Origin: Polyodon spathula
Lineage: Eukaryota > Chordata > Actinopteri > Acipenseriformes > Polyodontidae
Length of the DNA: 64,000 nt
Assembly (NCBI RefSeq): GCF_017654505.1
Contig: NC_054571.1
Location: 1,279,376-1,343,375, forward strand
Direction of reading: 5' to 3'
Under the pieces are notes generated by a model, which worked only from the letters and a program-made list of their open reading frames with translations, had not been told where the DNA came from and did not search any database. A program made the position numbers and the translations under genes. Within the stretch, counting starts at the first letter, position 1, and each line of letters opens with the position of its first letter. Below, in pieces: positions 19,551 through 31,531 of this stretch.

Positions 19551-20944
19551 AAAGACAAATTAATACTAATGCGCCCGTTCAGATGGTATTTCAGACTTGT
19601 CCCAAGGTGCTCCTTCGGTTTTGCACAGTAGTTTTCATCCTGTTCTTTCGAAATGCCAGATCAAAACACTTGTCATGTTCTCTAAACTTCCTCCCAGGAT
19701 ATAATCTATTCCTCTGTCCTGGTAGCCTTCAAACGTCTTCGATAATCAGCTCATGTCAAAACAACAGATTTTCAGTGCGAGGAGCCGTTGGAAAGACTGC
19801 TAGAAAAGTAAGCAAAGAAATCAGTGGTTTCCGCATACTGTCACACGCTGGGGTTTTGAGTATTCTCTGTGATGCCTCCATCCTACATTGCTAGCTGGTG
19901 CAAAACATTTGGCCATAGCTGTATAATTCTATTATGTGAATGGGAAAGTTTTATGTTGATGAAGTATCATGCACAGTAGTTATATAATCTGATAGGAAGC
20001 AGCCCCTATGTTCTTGTAGTTGCTGTTTTAAGAGTTTACCACAGTCAGTTTTTTACGGTACTTTGCAGTTTCCCTATACTTATGCAATGCATATACCATA
20101 GTTTACCCTGTCTTGCCATTTTTTTAACATGCTTTACCATACCCCTACTGTGCTTTACAATGCTTACCTAAGCTTTACTATACAACACCTCGCTTCTTCT
20201 TTTACTGAAATACACCACACAGCTTAAATCTCAGAATCCCCACTGGAGAGAGCCTAATTCAATCAGGGACAGCAAGCTGAGCTAATTACCATACTAGACG
20301 CAATTAGCAAATCAAAGTAAAGCACAATTGTCGAGAGTAATTTCATCACTGCATTAAGGCTCATTAACTTTACAGGGGAAAGAAAACAAACACTGTTGTA
20401 ATTATTGCAATTTATAATGCCTTGCATTCAGGATCCCTTTGAACTTGTAGATTCAAGTTCTAAAGCATGTTAGCAAGGATTGTTTACTACAGGTAAGACT
20501 GGTGTTATTGAGGAAACACCTTTCAGTCAGTGGCACTGGAACAGTTTGTAAAGCGGGGGTGCTGAAAGCCATTGAACAAAGCCCCATCGCTGTTGTACAA
20601 AGAAAAAAGAAAATCTACAAACTTCAGCGCATGAGAGAGGAAATAAACTGCTGTCCGCGTAACTATGAAACTAGAGGTGAATCTCAGGGAGTCAGACGAA
20701 CCCCCTTTTTCTTGTGAGGCATAAAGAATGCGCAGAAACCGTACTCCGCAGGAACTCTGCTACCTCTTCTCCTATCGGGCTGTTGTATAAGCTTGATAAG
20801 AAGCTGTCTTCAAGACCCAAGTGTCTCCAGAGATGATGCACAGAGAAGCAGCTATCAGCCACAGCATTCAGGAACACTTAGCGTTTGCTTACTCTTTATA
20901 AAACAAACTTAATCAACCAGAATGACAAGAGTCCAGAATACTGT
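19551..20944. other. intergenic
   Basis: Holds a lone Tc1-like MITE end at about 19893-19923 (GTGCAAAACATTTGGCCATA) and the repeat copy at 20020-20195. No exon or RNA gene is seen in the rest. Confidence 0.55.
20020..20195 (-). repeat. CCTTATAA-ended repeat family copy
   Basis: Reverse orientation: AGAGTTTACCACAGTC, ACCATAGTTTACCCTGTCTT, ATGCTTTACCATACCCC and GTGCTTTACAATGCTTACC. Confidence 0.65.
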
Positions 20945-21485
20945 ACAGCTGTAGCCAAACGTTCTGCATCACTCTATAGCAGGGGTGCCCGATCCCGGTC
21001 CTGGAGGGCCGGTGTCCCTCCTGTTTTTTGTTCCAACTGTACACTAAATTGCTTACTTGGACCAATTAAGCTTCTAATAAGTGCTTGATTGGTCCAATAA
21101 ACTAATTTAGGGGACAGTTGGAACAAAAGCCAGGAGGACACTGACCCTCCAGGACCAGGATTGGGCACCCCTGCCCTATAGAATGAACTAATTTTGCTTC
21201 ATAAAGTCGAATGAAACCTGCTGAATAATGTTACATTAACATATTGAATTACAGACCGCTTTGTGGTTTCCCATATACTTAAAAAAAAAAATAGCATGAC
21301 ATTTCAAAATCTAGCATGAATTACTGTACTGCTATTATGGCTTCCAGTAGATTTCATTTCATTTTGTAGTTTATTTGATTATAGGATGTTAAATAAAATA
21401 TCTAAGTTATGTTCTTATATCTTTTTTTTATAATTATATCTCAATCCTAACATTACAGGTGATGCAAAGTTTTTGCTCATAGCTG
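20945..21485 (+). mobile_element. Tc1-like MITE carrying a nested hAT-like MITE
   Basis: Left end CAGCTGTAGCCAAACGTTCT, interrupted at 20980-21173, then resuming CTATAGAATGAACTAATTTT. The right end is TTACAGGTGATGCAAAGTTT and AGCTGCA. Complete apart from the insertion. Confidence 0.82.
20980..21173. mobile_element. hAT-like MITE with 8-bp target duplication
   Basis: Ends CAGGGGTGCCCGATCCCGGT and ACCAGGATTGGGCACCCCTG. Flanks CTCTATAG and CCCTATAG form an 8-bp target duplication with one mismatch. The inner part is also an imperfect palindrome (TGTTCCAACTGT and ACAGTTGGAACA). Confidence 0.85.
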
Positions 21486-23915
21486 CATGCATTTTTAAAA
21501 GATTCTTTTTACTTTTTAAATGTAGGAACTCATTTTAGATTTTGTCTTTTCTTAGACCCACGTCAAGCTTTCATCTTTCTGGGGGAGGATGCTTTAGTTT
21601 TAACTTTTTAAAATGTAATATCAAATCCCTTCATGCAACTCATGCATCTACTTCTCAAAAAGTTATCGTCTGTCGCGCTAAGTTTTATTATTAAAAAAAA
21701 AGGCAAAAATAGATTGGACCCCAACATATTTCAGTCCAAACGACCCATCAGCAACTTCATTCTAAGAAAGTTAAAAACAGTTCCCTCACCTAGAACAGAG
21801 CTTGTAGAAGACACTTAGATCCATCTGCTGCTGCATGTACCCGCAGGAATGCTCTGTTTAGTTCAGAGACAAAAAAAAGGCATGAGGGCAAACGATTGTA
21901 ACCCTGCATCTGAAACTACCTTAAATTCAATCAGGAAACTCATACAATAGATTATTTATTAACAACACTATTGCATTACACATATTTCACATTGCATTCT
22001 TTGGCCTCTGCTTTTGATGTACCTCTGCCCCTAAATGAGCTTGCAGAGAAGTGGAGAGGCTGACTGTAGGGAAGCCAGGGACAGGGGGGCAGGATAGCAG
22101 CCCTCCCCCGTTAGACGACACCAGGGAGGAGGCAAACTCTGGCACAGACAGTGGGGATGCAATGGATTGTCCGATCACTTGACATGTCTTGTATCGAATG
22201 ATGCCAGCTATTTGACTGATGATTTGTTCTGGTACTGGAAGACCCAGAAAATAAGGCTAATGTAAGTTCTCTGCCTGAACCAGCGCTTTGATTAATAGAA
22301 TGGAAACTTCACTTCAAGTATGTTCAGTGATCAAAAAATCTATCTGGACCACTTGATTCAATGCCCAGCGTGCAATGTTCTCATTCTCAAACACCTCTCC
22401 GTTTTGACAGATCCATTATCTCTGAAGTCCCAAACTCCATGCTTGTGACACGACGCAGATGGGATTAAACATGCGCGGTTGTGACAGTCCGATACAAGCC
22501 GCTGCAGATCACCTGACCCCGGGGGCACAGACAACATAGTGGCTTGGTAAGCTTCCTGTCATTAATGACACAGGAGAGAGGATTAAGTAGCAGAGGGCCA
22601 GGGTGTGTCAGAGGGGGCCAGTAAGCCTTCTTCCAAAGTGTTAGCGTTGGAACGAACAGTTCCTAACAAAAATATTTCAAAAGTGACCTTAATGCAGCTT
22701 TCAGTACCATCAAAATAAAACCTTTCCACATGGTAATCTACCCCAACAACTTGGTTCTGTATTTGTATCTACTTTGTGAGTTCTGCAGAATTAATAAATA
22801 TTGCACAAGCAACAAAGAAGCTTCTACAGACATTTCCCAGCTGAATTCATGGTATCAAGCAGACCCCTATCTTGTCCTGAGCTATATGCATGTTCACTCC
22901 AACATCTCGACATATCCCCCTTCGCTCACAAATGTGTTACTACATTTATTGAAATTTTGAAATGGTTTGTGCAAACTCTATGAAGTTCAAGAAGTTGCCG
23001 TTATAACTTTGAGAAAAAAAAAAAAAAAAAAAAACAGTAAACAGTATACATTATAAAATTGATACACGGATAGGAAACTTAACATGGTACAATTGTGCAC
23101 ACAACAACAAAAGGGCATCTACCACTGGAATGCTGATTCTCAACCTATTTTCCTTTCTTAGATGTCCAGCCCAGAATGACCTTTTTTCCCCTCTTAAATT
23201 TGCTGTAGTACTAACAGATCGCTTTGGATAACAGGATTACAGCCTTCGATTCAGAGCGTTCCTGACCTTCAGTTACTCAACCATATCCTGTTACAGGACC
23301 TGCATGTAAAAAGGGGGTGAGAGGCAGGCTGCCTAATGTTCTGTATGTTTTGTCCGTGCCTCGTTTAGAGCTGGCTGTGTAGTAGTGTGTTTTGTAGTTG
23401 TTTTTTTTTTTTTTATTATTATTAAAGGCTTACCACACATGGTTTTGGAACAGTCACGGAGTGTTCTCTAATTCACTAATTGAATTCCGTGGGTGAGTTT
23501 GAAATGAAAGCTGACTAGTTTTTCAGGTCCGCGGAGAAGGGAGATGAAGTTTCAGACTGACAAAAAAAAAAAAAAAAAAAAAAGTTTGAAAAACAAAAGG
23601 TTTAGCCTCTAGCCTCCAACCCTTCTACATACTTTGAAAACTGTTAAGGCAGTCTGCTCTGTCGTTTCTTATCAGTCGCGATACTTACCCTGTTTTAGGC
23701 AGTCAGTAATTTAAAGTCAAGATTAAAGACAAGGCAGCGGGGTTCCAAAAAAATATAGCGTTACACGTCCCCACGTGTTGCCGCAACTTTTTAAATAACG
23801 TACCTGTAATTTTCATTGTTAACACACTGACAACTTTTTATACTTGTAACTTGAAGTCTGTTTCAAAGCTCTTTTCAGAATGTCCGCTCTAGTGCACTGA
23901 GGTTTGAGATCTGTC
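21486..23915. other. intergenic
   Basis: AT-rich with poly(A/T) tracts (about 23012-23034, 23399-23413, 23562-23583). A 248-base open segment on the minus strand, 21987-22234, is preceded by an acceptor-like CTTCCAG; it is described under findings and not called as a gene. Confidence 0.5.
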
Positions 23916-24060
23916 CAGTGGTTCTCGAACCCGGTCCTGGGGATCCCCTGTGTCTGCCGGTTTTCATTCCAACCGAGCTCTCAATTACTTAACTAGACCC
24001 TTAATTGAACTGATAATTAGCTTAATTAGACCTTTTTTTTTAAAATGGTTTTTCAGCTCT
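23916..24060 (+). mobile_element. hAT-like MITE, 5' part
   Basis: CAGTGGTTCTCGAACCCGGT, CCTGGGGATCCCC, then TTTTCATTCCAACCGAGCTC and TCAATTACTTAACTAGACCC. The right terminal repeat is not found. Confidence 0.6.
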
Positions 24061-24198
24061 AAAACACTTAGAGTTCAAGTTACTTAACATTAACGTACAT
24101 GTATAAATCTAAACCCACAACCCAGACCCAGCGCTGCAGTGAGAATAATTACATCATAGGAATAGTATAATAACCTAACATTGTAACATTTCTATATA

Positions 24199-24418
24199 CA
24201 AAATGATATCGCAAAAGTCTACTGGAATTCATAATAGTAGCATGTTAGATTTCAAAATGCCACATTTTTTAAATTTGTCAATTTTTCATTATTTGGGAAA
24301 CTACAATCAGTATGTACTATAATAATATGTAGCATTGTTCAGCAGGCTGCATTCGACCTTATGAAGCTAAATTATTTCATTCTATAGGGTGATGCAAAAC
24401 TTATGGCCAGAGCTGTAT
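24199..24418 (-). mobile_element. Tc1-like MITE, 5'-truncated
   Basis: Starts inside the element at AAAATGATATCGCAAAAGTC and runs to GGGTGATGCAAAACTTATGG and CCAGAGCTGTA. Confidence 0.78.
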
Positions 24419-26149
24419 GTGGAGGGCGAATACTATTTTAACTGCGCAAATTGAATGCTGATGCACAGTTTTGAACCTCAATAGATGTTTACCAAACTTC
24501 AGAAAATAAAACAAAAGTTTAAATCAACGATAAGATGGGATATAAACGAGCACTAAGGCTAATAATAACCTATAGAGGTCAGGGATATTAAAACAGGAAA
24601 TATTCATGATCACTGCAGTTGAGCTGTAGCAGTACAGCACCTGATCAGAATTACACTGCAGCTGCGGTTTCAATAGCCGTGTTCAACTGCAGTCAGCCCA
24701 CATCACGCTGTGTTTATATTGTCATTCTTCCCATGCATGTTTATATATCCATGTGGTACTTCCTTTGCCCTCAGCGCACACCTTTTTGCCTCGATCTGCA
24801 CGTACCCTGAAGCTAGTCAGCGCTGTGCAATACCGGTTTAAAAATATTATTAGCATTGTTCTCATGTATGTCCCCAAAATGAAAGCGCCAGTTTCCCCAT
24901 TCAGATTTCTGACTCAAACATTTGTTTGCAGGAACAGATAAAAGAATCCGCACGTTTTGCCCATGCTACCAGACCAATAATCCCCCCAAGATATAGCCTT
25001 TTCGACAGCTCGGCCAACGAGGTGTCAGGGCAGCGGTGCAGTGACATCGCTGTTTTGGTATGACAGCGTCCACTGAGTTGCTGTGACATCATAAGTTCTA
25101 TTCACAACATTCTAAAAGGTATGTGATTCATATATAGAGACACATTATGTGTTTCAATAAACTCAGAGCTCATCCGCTGGTGTTAAAGGCTGAATGTGCA
25201 GCAGGCGTGTGTTTGGGATATCGAATCCTGCTCTCCCTCTGCCGGTATTGAGCGCTGCCCCTTTAAACTCTTGGGTTTGCTGAAACCAGAGCTGCGTGTC
25301 AGTACCTGGTGTTTGTTTGCCGTGTTTCAGAGATTGGCAGCCGATAAAAGTTTTAATCCAGGTATTTTCTTGGCAAACTGTCGGCTCCCACGGCCTGGGA
25401 ACCCACCCACTTTGGGGGGGAAAAAAAAGCCCTCTCTCCTTTGTTTTTAGTTAGTTTTTTTTGTTGGGGTGGGGGGGTTGCTGATGTTGTAATTTTTCAC
25501 TTCGAACACGGCAATGCTCCAGGTACAGCAATGAATCAAGGCGCGGTTTGTTTTCTGTTTTTTTTTTTTTTTTTTTAACTTTCCATGCTTTTACTACTCT
25601 TTTTGGTTTTCCCAAGCTCTTACCTATACTTTTCTTTCTTTATTATCAGCATTAATATTCTCTTTAAAGATCCATATATTTATTTTATATGGATTACAGA
25701 CTAATGAAAATATATGGTGCATCATATATTTTCAACATATAAAATAATATATGGACTACACACTAAAATATATTTTAAATATATCCCATATATTGTAAAT
25801 ATATAAAAAAGGGGCCATTTTCTATGTATGAAAAATATAAGGAGCATACTTTTTTTTGCCATGTATTAAAAATATATGTTTTCTCCACAAGCCAATTCAA
25901 CATTCATGCCATGGTGAAAAGTTGAAAAGCACCCCCCATACAAAATGAACCTACTGCAACTTAAGAGTAATCCTGATAATCCAGTTGCTTCATCTTCCAT
26001 GAAAATTATTAAATGAATGAATATATAGATATATAGAGTTATAAAATTCATTATACATTGGCAATAACATCAAAGAGGTTTTTTTTTTTTACAAACAACA
26101 ACATAGATTTTTTTTCTAGTGTTTTTTTTTGTTTTCATTATATATAAAT

Positions 26150-26150
<1 letters not shown>
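24419..26150. other. intergenic
   Basis: No gene recognised. Bases 25665-25880 are a cluster of short imperfect inverted words based on ATATATGGA, likely low-complexity drift. Poly(T) near 25557-25576. Confidence 0.55.

Positions 26151-26151
<1 letters not shown>

Positions 26152-26217
<66 letters not shown>
26152..26217 (+). repeat. (TC)n microsatellite
   Basis: About 33 TC units. Confidence 0.97.
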
Positions 26218-26220
<3 letters not shown>

Positions 26221-26799
26221 GTTCCAGTTCGTTATAATTAGAATACAGAGGTAGATGCATTTATGTCGTTTAATAAAGTGAACATATCAGCAGCACGGTA
26301 AAGCTAAACAAAGCATGGTAAAAACACATGCTACAGATAATGAAGCGCTGAGATAACACAGCACGGTGAAGTGAAACGGCTTTGCTTGAAACATGCATGC
26401 ATTGTCTCAGAATAACTACATCTCCCACTTTATAAAATGCTTAATGGGTATGATTAATCTCCTTCTGGCTGCCCTCCAAGCATGCACACACCCACACACA
26501 CACACCCACCTTTATATCTTTTCATCAGTGTTATAGGTTAGGATCAAGACGTCCCCCACAATTCCTCTGTGGGAACAACTTTTAATGGATTTATTAATTT
26601 CCCTTGAAATCCAAACACAAAGGCACAACCGAGCCATTGCATTTTTTGAAAAATGGTATTTGGCAATTCCATGACATGGTTATCAACATCAGACGACTGA
26701 AAAGAGCGTAGCTGTAAATACAGAGTGCAGAAAGTGTGCATGGGAAATCTAGGACAGTGCTTTTATACTGTTGATGGAGATGGCTGTCCTCAGGTACAG

Positions 26800-27020
26800 C
26801 TGATGGCTACCTTTATCAGAGTTTCCCCACAGTAAAAGCACAGCAGAGTGTAATAAAGCCCAGAGGAAGCATGGCAAAAGCTGGCTAAAGCTGTAAAAAG
26901 CAGGGAGGTTTGGTAAAACATGTTACAAAATAAACCCAGTAAACTATGGTGAATGCAAGGTACAGCCATGGGAAAAGCACAAAGAGGGTACAAATTTACA
27001 GTGGCAAGCTTTTATGTGCT
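26800..27020 (+). repeat. CCTTATAA-ended repeat family copy
   Basis: GTTTCCCCACAGTAAAAGCA, GAGTGTAATAAAGCCCAGAG, AACTATGGTGAATGCAAGG and ACAGTGGCAAGCTTTTATG. Both ends are diverged. Confidence 0.65.
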
Positions 27021-27531
27021 GCTATTTCACAAGAGCTTTGGATTTTTCTAGGATCCTGGATCCTATTAAAAGACCATTTAATGCACCGCTCTCCTTCTGA
27101 GTCTGACTTCAAGAGCAGCTCTAGACGAGAGCCTTGTGAAATGCATTTACCCAAACCTGTCCTGTTGCTGCCGGTCAGCAGGGATTGGAATCCCAATGAA
27201 GGGGATTCGACGGGTCATCTAGTTAACAGTATTCAAACTTAAGTGCATTTAAATGCAGAATCGCCACCTGAAAGTCAGGGCTCGCAGTTTGTCATATGTT
27301 CCTAACTTACTCAATCTTGCATGCTCACGGAATTGTTGCATGCAGCTTGTTTACATCTCAGTAATTGAGGCCACAAGGAAATGTGTTTATATTTAGTACC
27401 CCTTTTTGAGAAATCGAGAAAACCTAAAACTTTTGATGGGGTGATAACCCCGAAGGTCACGTAGCCTTAGGGGTCACGACCTTCAGGACCAGGAGTTTCC
27501 ATTTCAAGAGACCACGAAGAAGTGAAGCTGG

Positions 27532-27570
<39 letters not shown>

Positions 27571-28884
27571 AGCTTTCCAAATAAAGTCAAATTTCAGTTC
27601 TGCTTTTTGCTCCCCCCCCCCCCCCCCCCCCCCCCCCACGGGATTGTAATCAAATGGAATGCACCAATTTTGCTTTTTTTTAAGAAATACTAAATACTTC
27701 GGCTGAAAAGGAAGTGAAGAATATTAGTCACTGTTTTTTCGTAAGTGGGAGTAATAATTGATGTCACAGCTAAAATAATACTAATTTGTTATGACTGTAT
27801 CTTGGTACATCGCTTCAAAAGAAAAACCTTGGTATGAAATATCACAGTTAACTAATCTTCTTCTTTTTTTTTTTTTTTTTTATCTTATTTAAATGGTACA
27901 CGCACACACCAGGAAAACCGCATTAACTTGGCACGTCCAGTTTCTTTTTCATGAGGGACCCAGGAAACAAAGTAGAAAAGCATACATTTAACACGATCGA
28001 CTGTAACACTCATTATAATCAGTGACTGCGTGTGCTTTGAGCGAGAAAGTCATAGCTGGTGGTTTCCTGAAAATATTTGCCAATTCCTTATACTCGTCAT
28101 CTTTTTTTTTATTGCGCACATCCAACATCCCATAAACATTTTCTATCATGCAAAAAAAAAAGAAAAAAATCGATCGATTGCAAAACGTCCTCTTGTCGAT
28201 TTCATTGGCACACACGGGCATTTTGCTGAAAATAGAGCAGTTGTCAATTAGTGACACATGGTACATTTTTATTGTATTGTTTTTAATTGCCAAGAAAAAA
28301 ATGCCTGTGTATCTCCAGCCTAAGAAGCATGTCTAATCTCGAAGGACAGCTGGTACACCAGAGTGTAACCATTAACCTGTCCCTCCTGCAACACTTCCCC
28401 AGTGGATGTAAGTTGGTTCTATCTGGTATTTCTTACTGACGTTCTTTTGTCTTCTGTCAATGCATCAAGTGGCTCATTAGATTAACAGATTGGTTCACTT
28501 TTACAATGCAGTGAATACTTCATTCTCTGAACTCGGGTCTGAAAACGTTAGCAATATGAAATCTTGTGCTGAAGCATTTTCTAACCCATGACTACCTCTT
28601 TGTTTAATACTGTGCGGGCGAATAATAAAATATTGTATTTTGCTAGGGGGAAAAAAAACAAAACAAGTGGCTATATCCTGGGAAAGGTTTCAGATAATAG
28701 CCTCACTGTGAGGAAAGAAACATGCATTGGCAGTGTGATCACTGCTTTAGGAATATCCAGCATTGTTGCTTGTTTGAGAAATGCGATGTCTATCGGTTGA
28801 TATTCTTGATTGATATTTAACAAGTACAGTGTAATTTAACCTATAGGAAACTTAAACTATTGGATCTATATTACTATTTGAATT

Positions 28885-28886
<2 letters not shown>
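27021..28886. other. intergenic
   Basis: No gene seen. Contains poly(T) at 27538-27563, poly(C) at 27612-27637, poly(T) at about 27863-27881 and a copy of the GGTACACCAGAGTGTAAC repeat at 28349-28415. Confidence 0.55.
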
Positions 28887-28925
<39 letters not shown>

Positions 28926-28926
28926 C

Positions 28927-28954
<28 letters not shown>
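28887..28954 (+). repeat. (AT)n microsatellite
   Basis: AT tract with one CT interruption near 28926. Confidence 0.96.
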
Positions 28955-28958
<4 letters not shown>

Positions 28959-29026
28959 TATTCATCGACATCTTGAACATCGACTGACGTAACTTGTCCC
29001 CATGCACTGTCACATATAATATATGA

Positions 29027-29030
<4 letters not shown>

Positions 29031-29117
<87 letters not shown>
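29031..29117 (+). repeat. (TA)n microsatellite
   Basis: About 43 TA units, 77 bases after the previous AT tract. Confidence 0.97.
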
Positions 29118-29120
<3 letters not shown>

Positions 29121-31008
29121 ACACCATGAGCCTGAATATTTCAGTTGGACTAACGGATTGCAATGACCTCAGTGTATTAGCCCGTTCCCTCAAAGCACTG
29201 ATCACGGATCCATTGCGTGCTTTTTCAAGAGGGTTACTGAAGCCTCTGCGAATGTGCATTTTTATTTGGCACATATTATATGAATTACTTTAGAAATAGC
29301 TCTGGGACAGTGAAGTATTCTGCACCATTGAGAGACATTATCTGAATAATCAAAGTAATGGATAAACTGATTAACCACACTGAGACCCGCTGCATGCAGA
29401 ACTCATGAAGACAGGACATGGGTAAGTACTTGGGAAAAGTAACAGCTGTAGATTTTAGCCTTTCTACTATACAGTGCAAAGTAATTTATTTACCGGGATT
29501 ATCCAGTATTATTGAATGCGTTTATTATACACATTTAAGCTCTAATTTGTTTAAGTTTTAACTTTGAAATATTATAGGACATTAAAGCAACTGTAGATAG
29601 CAAAACAATACCATAGATCTTAGCCAGTTTGCATTTCATTAGCTGCAAATATCTCAGATGTGCAGTTTTGATAGAAACACATGCTATATCGCACGCGTAT
29701 TTTAATTCTAAAGCTGGTATCTGGTGCTAGTTTAGGTTCAAGGAAGCTCTCAGTTTCTTTGCCTTATTCTCGGGTTATCTGGGTACATTTCACCTCAGCA
29801 GTGTTTTCTGGGTCAACTCATGCTACTGGCTGAAAGCATGTCAGTCAATAGAGGAAGCAGCGGTTGGTTACTGACAGTGAAGAGGTGGGGACAATTTTGG
29901 GTGACCCGAGAAGTCAGTCAAAAAGCACGGCTTCCAAAGAGTTTTCTTTAGCCTAGTGTAGCAGCAGATATCATGCTGAAATGTGTGAATGTGTGTTTCT
30001 TTCAAAACTGCACATTTGAGACCTATAACATGGATATATGGGCATGGCAGGGATATTTTGTTAGCTTCAATTACTTCAATCACCCTTATGTCCCTCTAAT
30101 GACCGGCTGATGGAAAATGATGTGTAATAGGGCACCCTCCAACTTTTTGAACAAGCCTCGCATGTTGTGAACATACAAGGCATTTTACCCTCCTGGTTAC
30201 CATGGTGTATTTGAACAAAACAGATAGCAAAGCTCCTTGCATGACACTGAGAGTTACGACACATCTCAGATCCATTGCTTCAAATGGCCCCTGGAAACAT
30301 TTTCCCGTTTCAAGTCCTTACAAGCCAATAGTAAACGGATGAGTAGCATGGGAACTGCTCCCAAGAGTCAGTAGCAAAATTAAGTTCCCATGCCTGGGAT
30401 GAGGATGGGAAGCAAGCCTCGGCCTGAATGCCAGCCCACAGAGCAAGAAAAACTGGAAAGGCGATACCGGTATATATCCATCCCAGCCCACAGTTGCTCT
30501 ACCTGCCCGTGGCTGCCCTATTTTGGCATGGATCAGTGACAGGGCTATCTTATCTCATTCCGAACTGTCAGTTTCTTTTTGGGGAAAAAAATCCCACAAC
30601 ATTTCCCACCTGCATCCTTTTTGAGTTCTACACACCAACCCTTGAGAAATGTTTTAAAGATGCAGCAGATTGTGTGTTTTGTTTTGCAGAAGTGTTGGGA
30701 AAGGGGGTGTCATGAAGCAAACCTCCAATGTGATCTTTTTCCCCCCCTGTGAAAGGATTGTTATTGTATTGAAATTGCATGCAATGACTCTGAATGTGGG
30801 TTGAGATTTCGACCCCCCCAAAAAAAGAGAGTTACCCGAATAGTTCCAAGAAAGACAATGTTGTTTCTGCTCCCCGCTGTGACAACGCATTAGGGTGAAG
30901 ATTACAAAGCAACCACCCCATTGTTTCTAATTGAACTCGTCAACTAGAAATAAACTGACAGCCTGGTCCAGCTTGAATCTTTGGTTTGAATCCTGAATGG
31001 ATTATTAT
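29118..31008. other. intergenic
   Basis: No exon, RNA gene or repeat family recognised in this 1.9 kb. Confidence 0.5.
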
Positions 31009-31127
31009 TTCTTCTTCTTCTTCTTCTTCTTCTTCTTCTTCTTCTTCTTCTTCTTCTTCTTCTTCTTCTTCTTCTTCTTCTTCTTCTTCTTCTTCTTCTT
31101 CTTCTTCTTCTTCTTCTTCTTCTTCTT
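31009..31127 (+). repeat. (TTC)n microsatellite
   Basis: About 39 TTC units, a pure pyrimidine strand of 119 bases (GAA on the other strand). Confidence 0.98.
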
Positions 31128-31466
31128 TTCTACTCTGTGATTCTCTGTGTGTTTTAAACTTTGAGAGCAAAAAACAATTTCTCAAACTTTTCTCTGGGTG
31201 ACAGTTTGCTTATTATGGTCCTATTTTCCACGCAGATAAATAGTTTTCAACAATAAAAAAGTGCTTACAATGCCAACATCTCTCTTATAATGGTGCTCCA
31301 AGTGTAGCGATTCATTTTCAGCAGATGTTGCAACTCACAGACACTGTCAAAATTTAGCTGTCTCCTATTTTCGACTTGCTTTTTCCAGCATTACAATATG
31401 AAATCCTGGGGAAAAAAATAAAACCGACAGAAACTTAAATTGTCTGAACATATTTATAGGAATATA

Positions 31467-31531
31467 AAATCATATATTAAATTTAGTATCTAATGTAAAG
31501 TGCATCAGATGCTAAATTTAATATATGATTT
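31467..31531. repeat. 25-bp stem, 15-base loop inverted repeat
   Basis: Arms 31467-31491 and 31507-31531 are complementary over 25 positions with one T-G pair; the loop is 31492-31506. AT-rich. No coding or known RNA family is recognised. Confidence 0.7.

Noticed and set aside
22230..22520. Minus-strand segment reading GEVFENENIARWALNQVVQI
   Set aside because: A protein-like look, but stops close by on both sides, no convincing splice sites and no recognised relative.
25665..25880. Cluster of ATATATGGA palindromic words
   Set aside because: Short, irregular and AT-rich; best explained as low-complexity sequence.
30940..31201. Poly-Glu and poly-Ser frames over the TTC tract
   Set aside because: A simple repeat translated; no flanking protein sequence.
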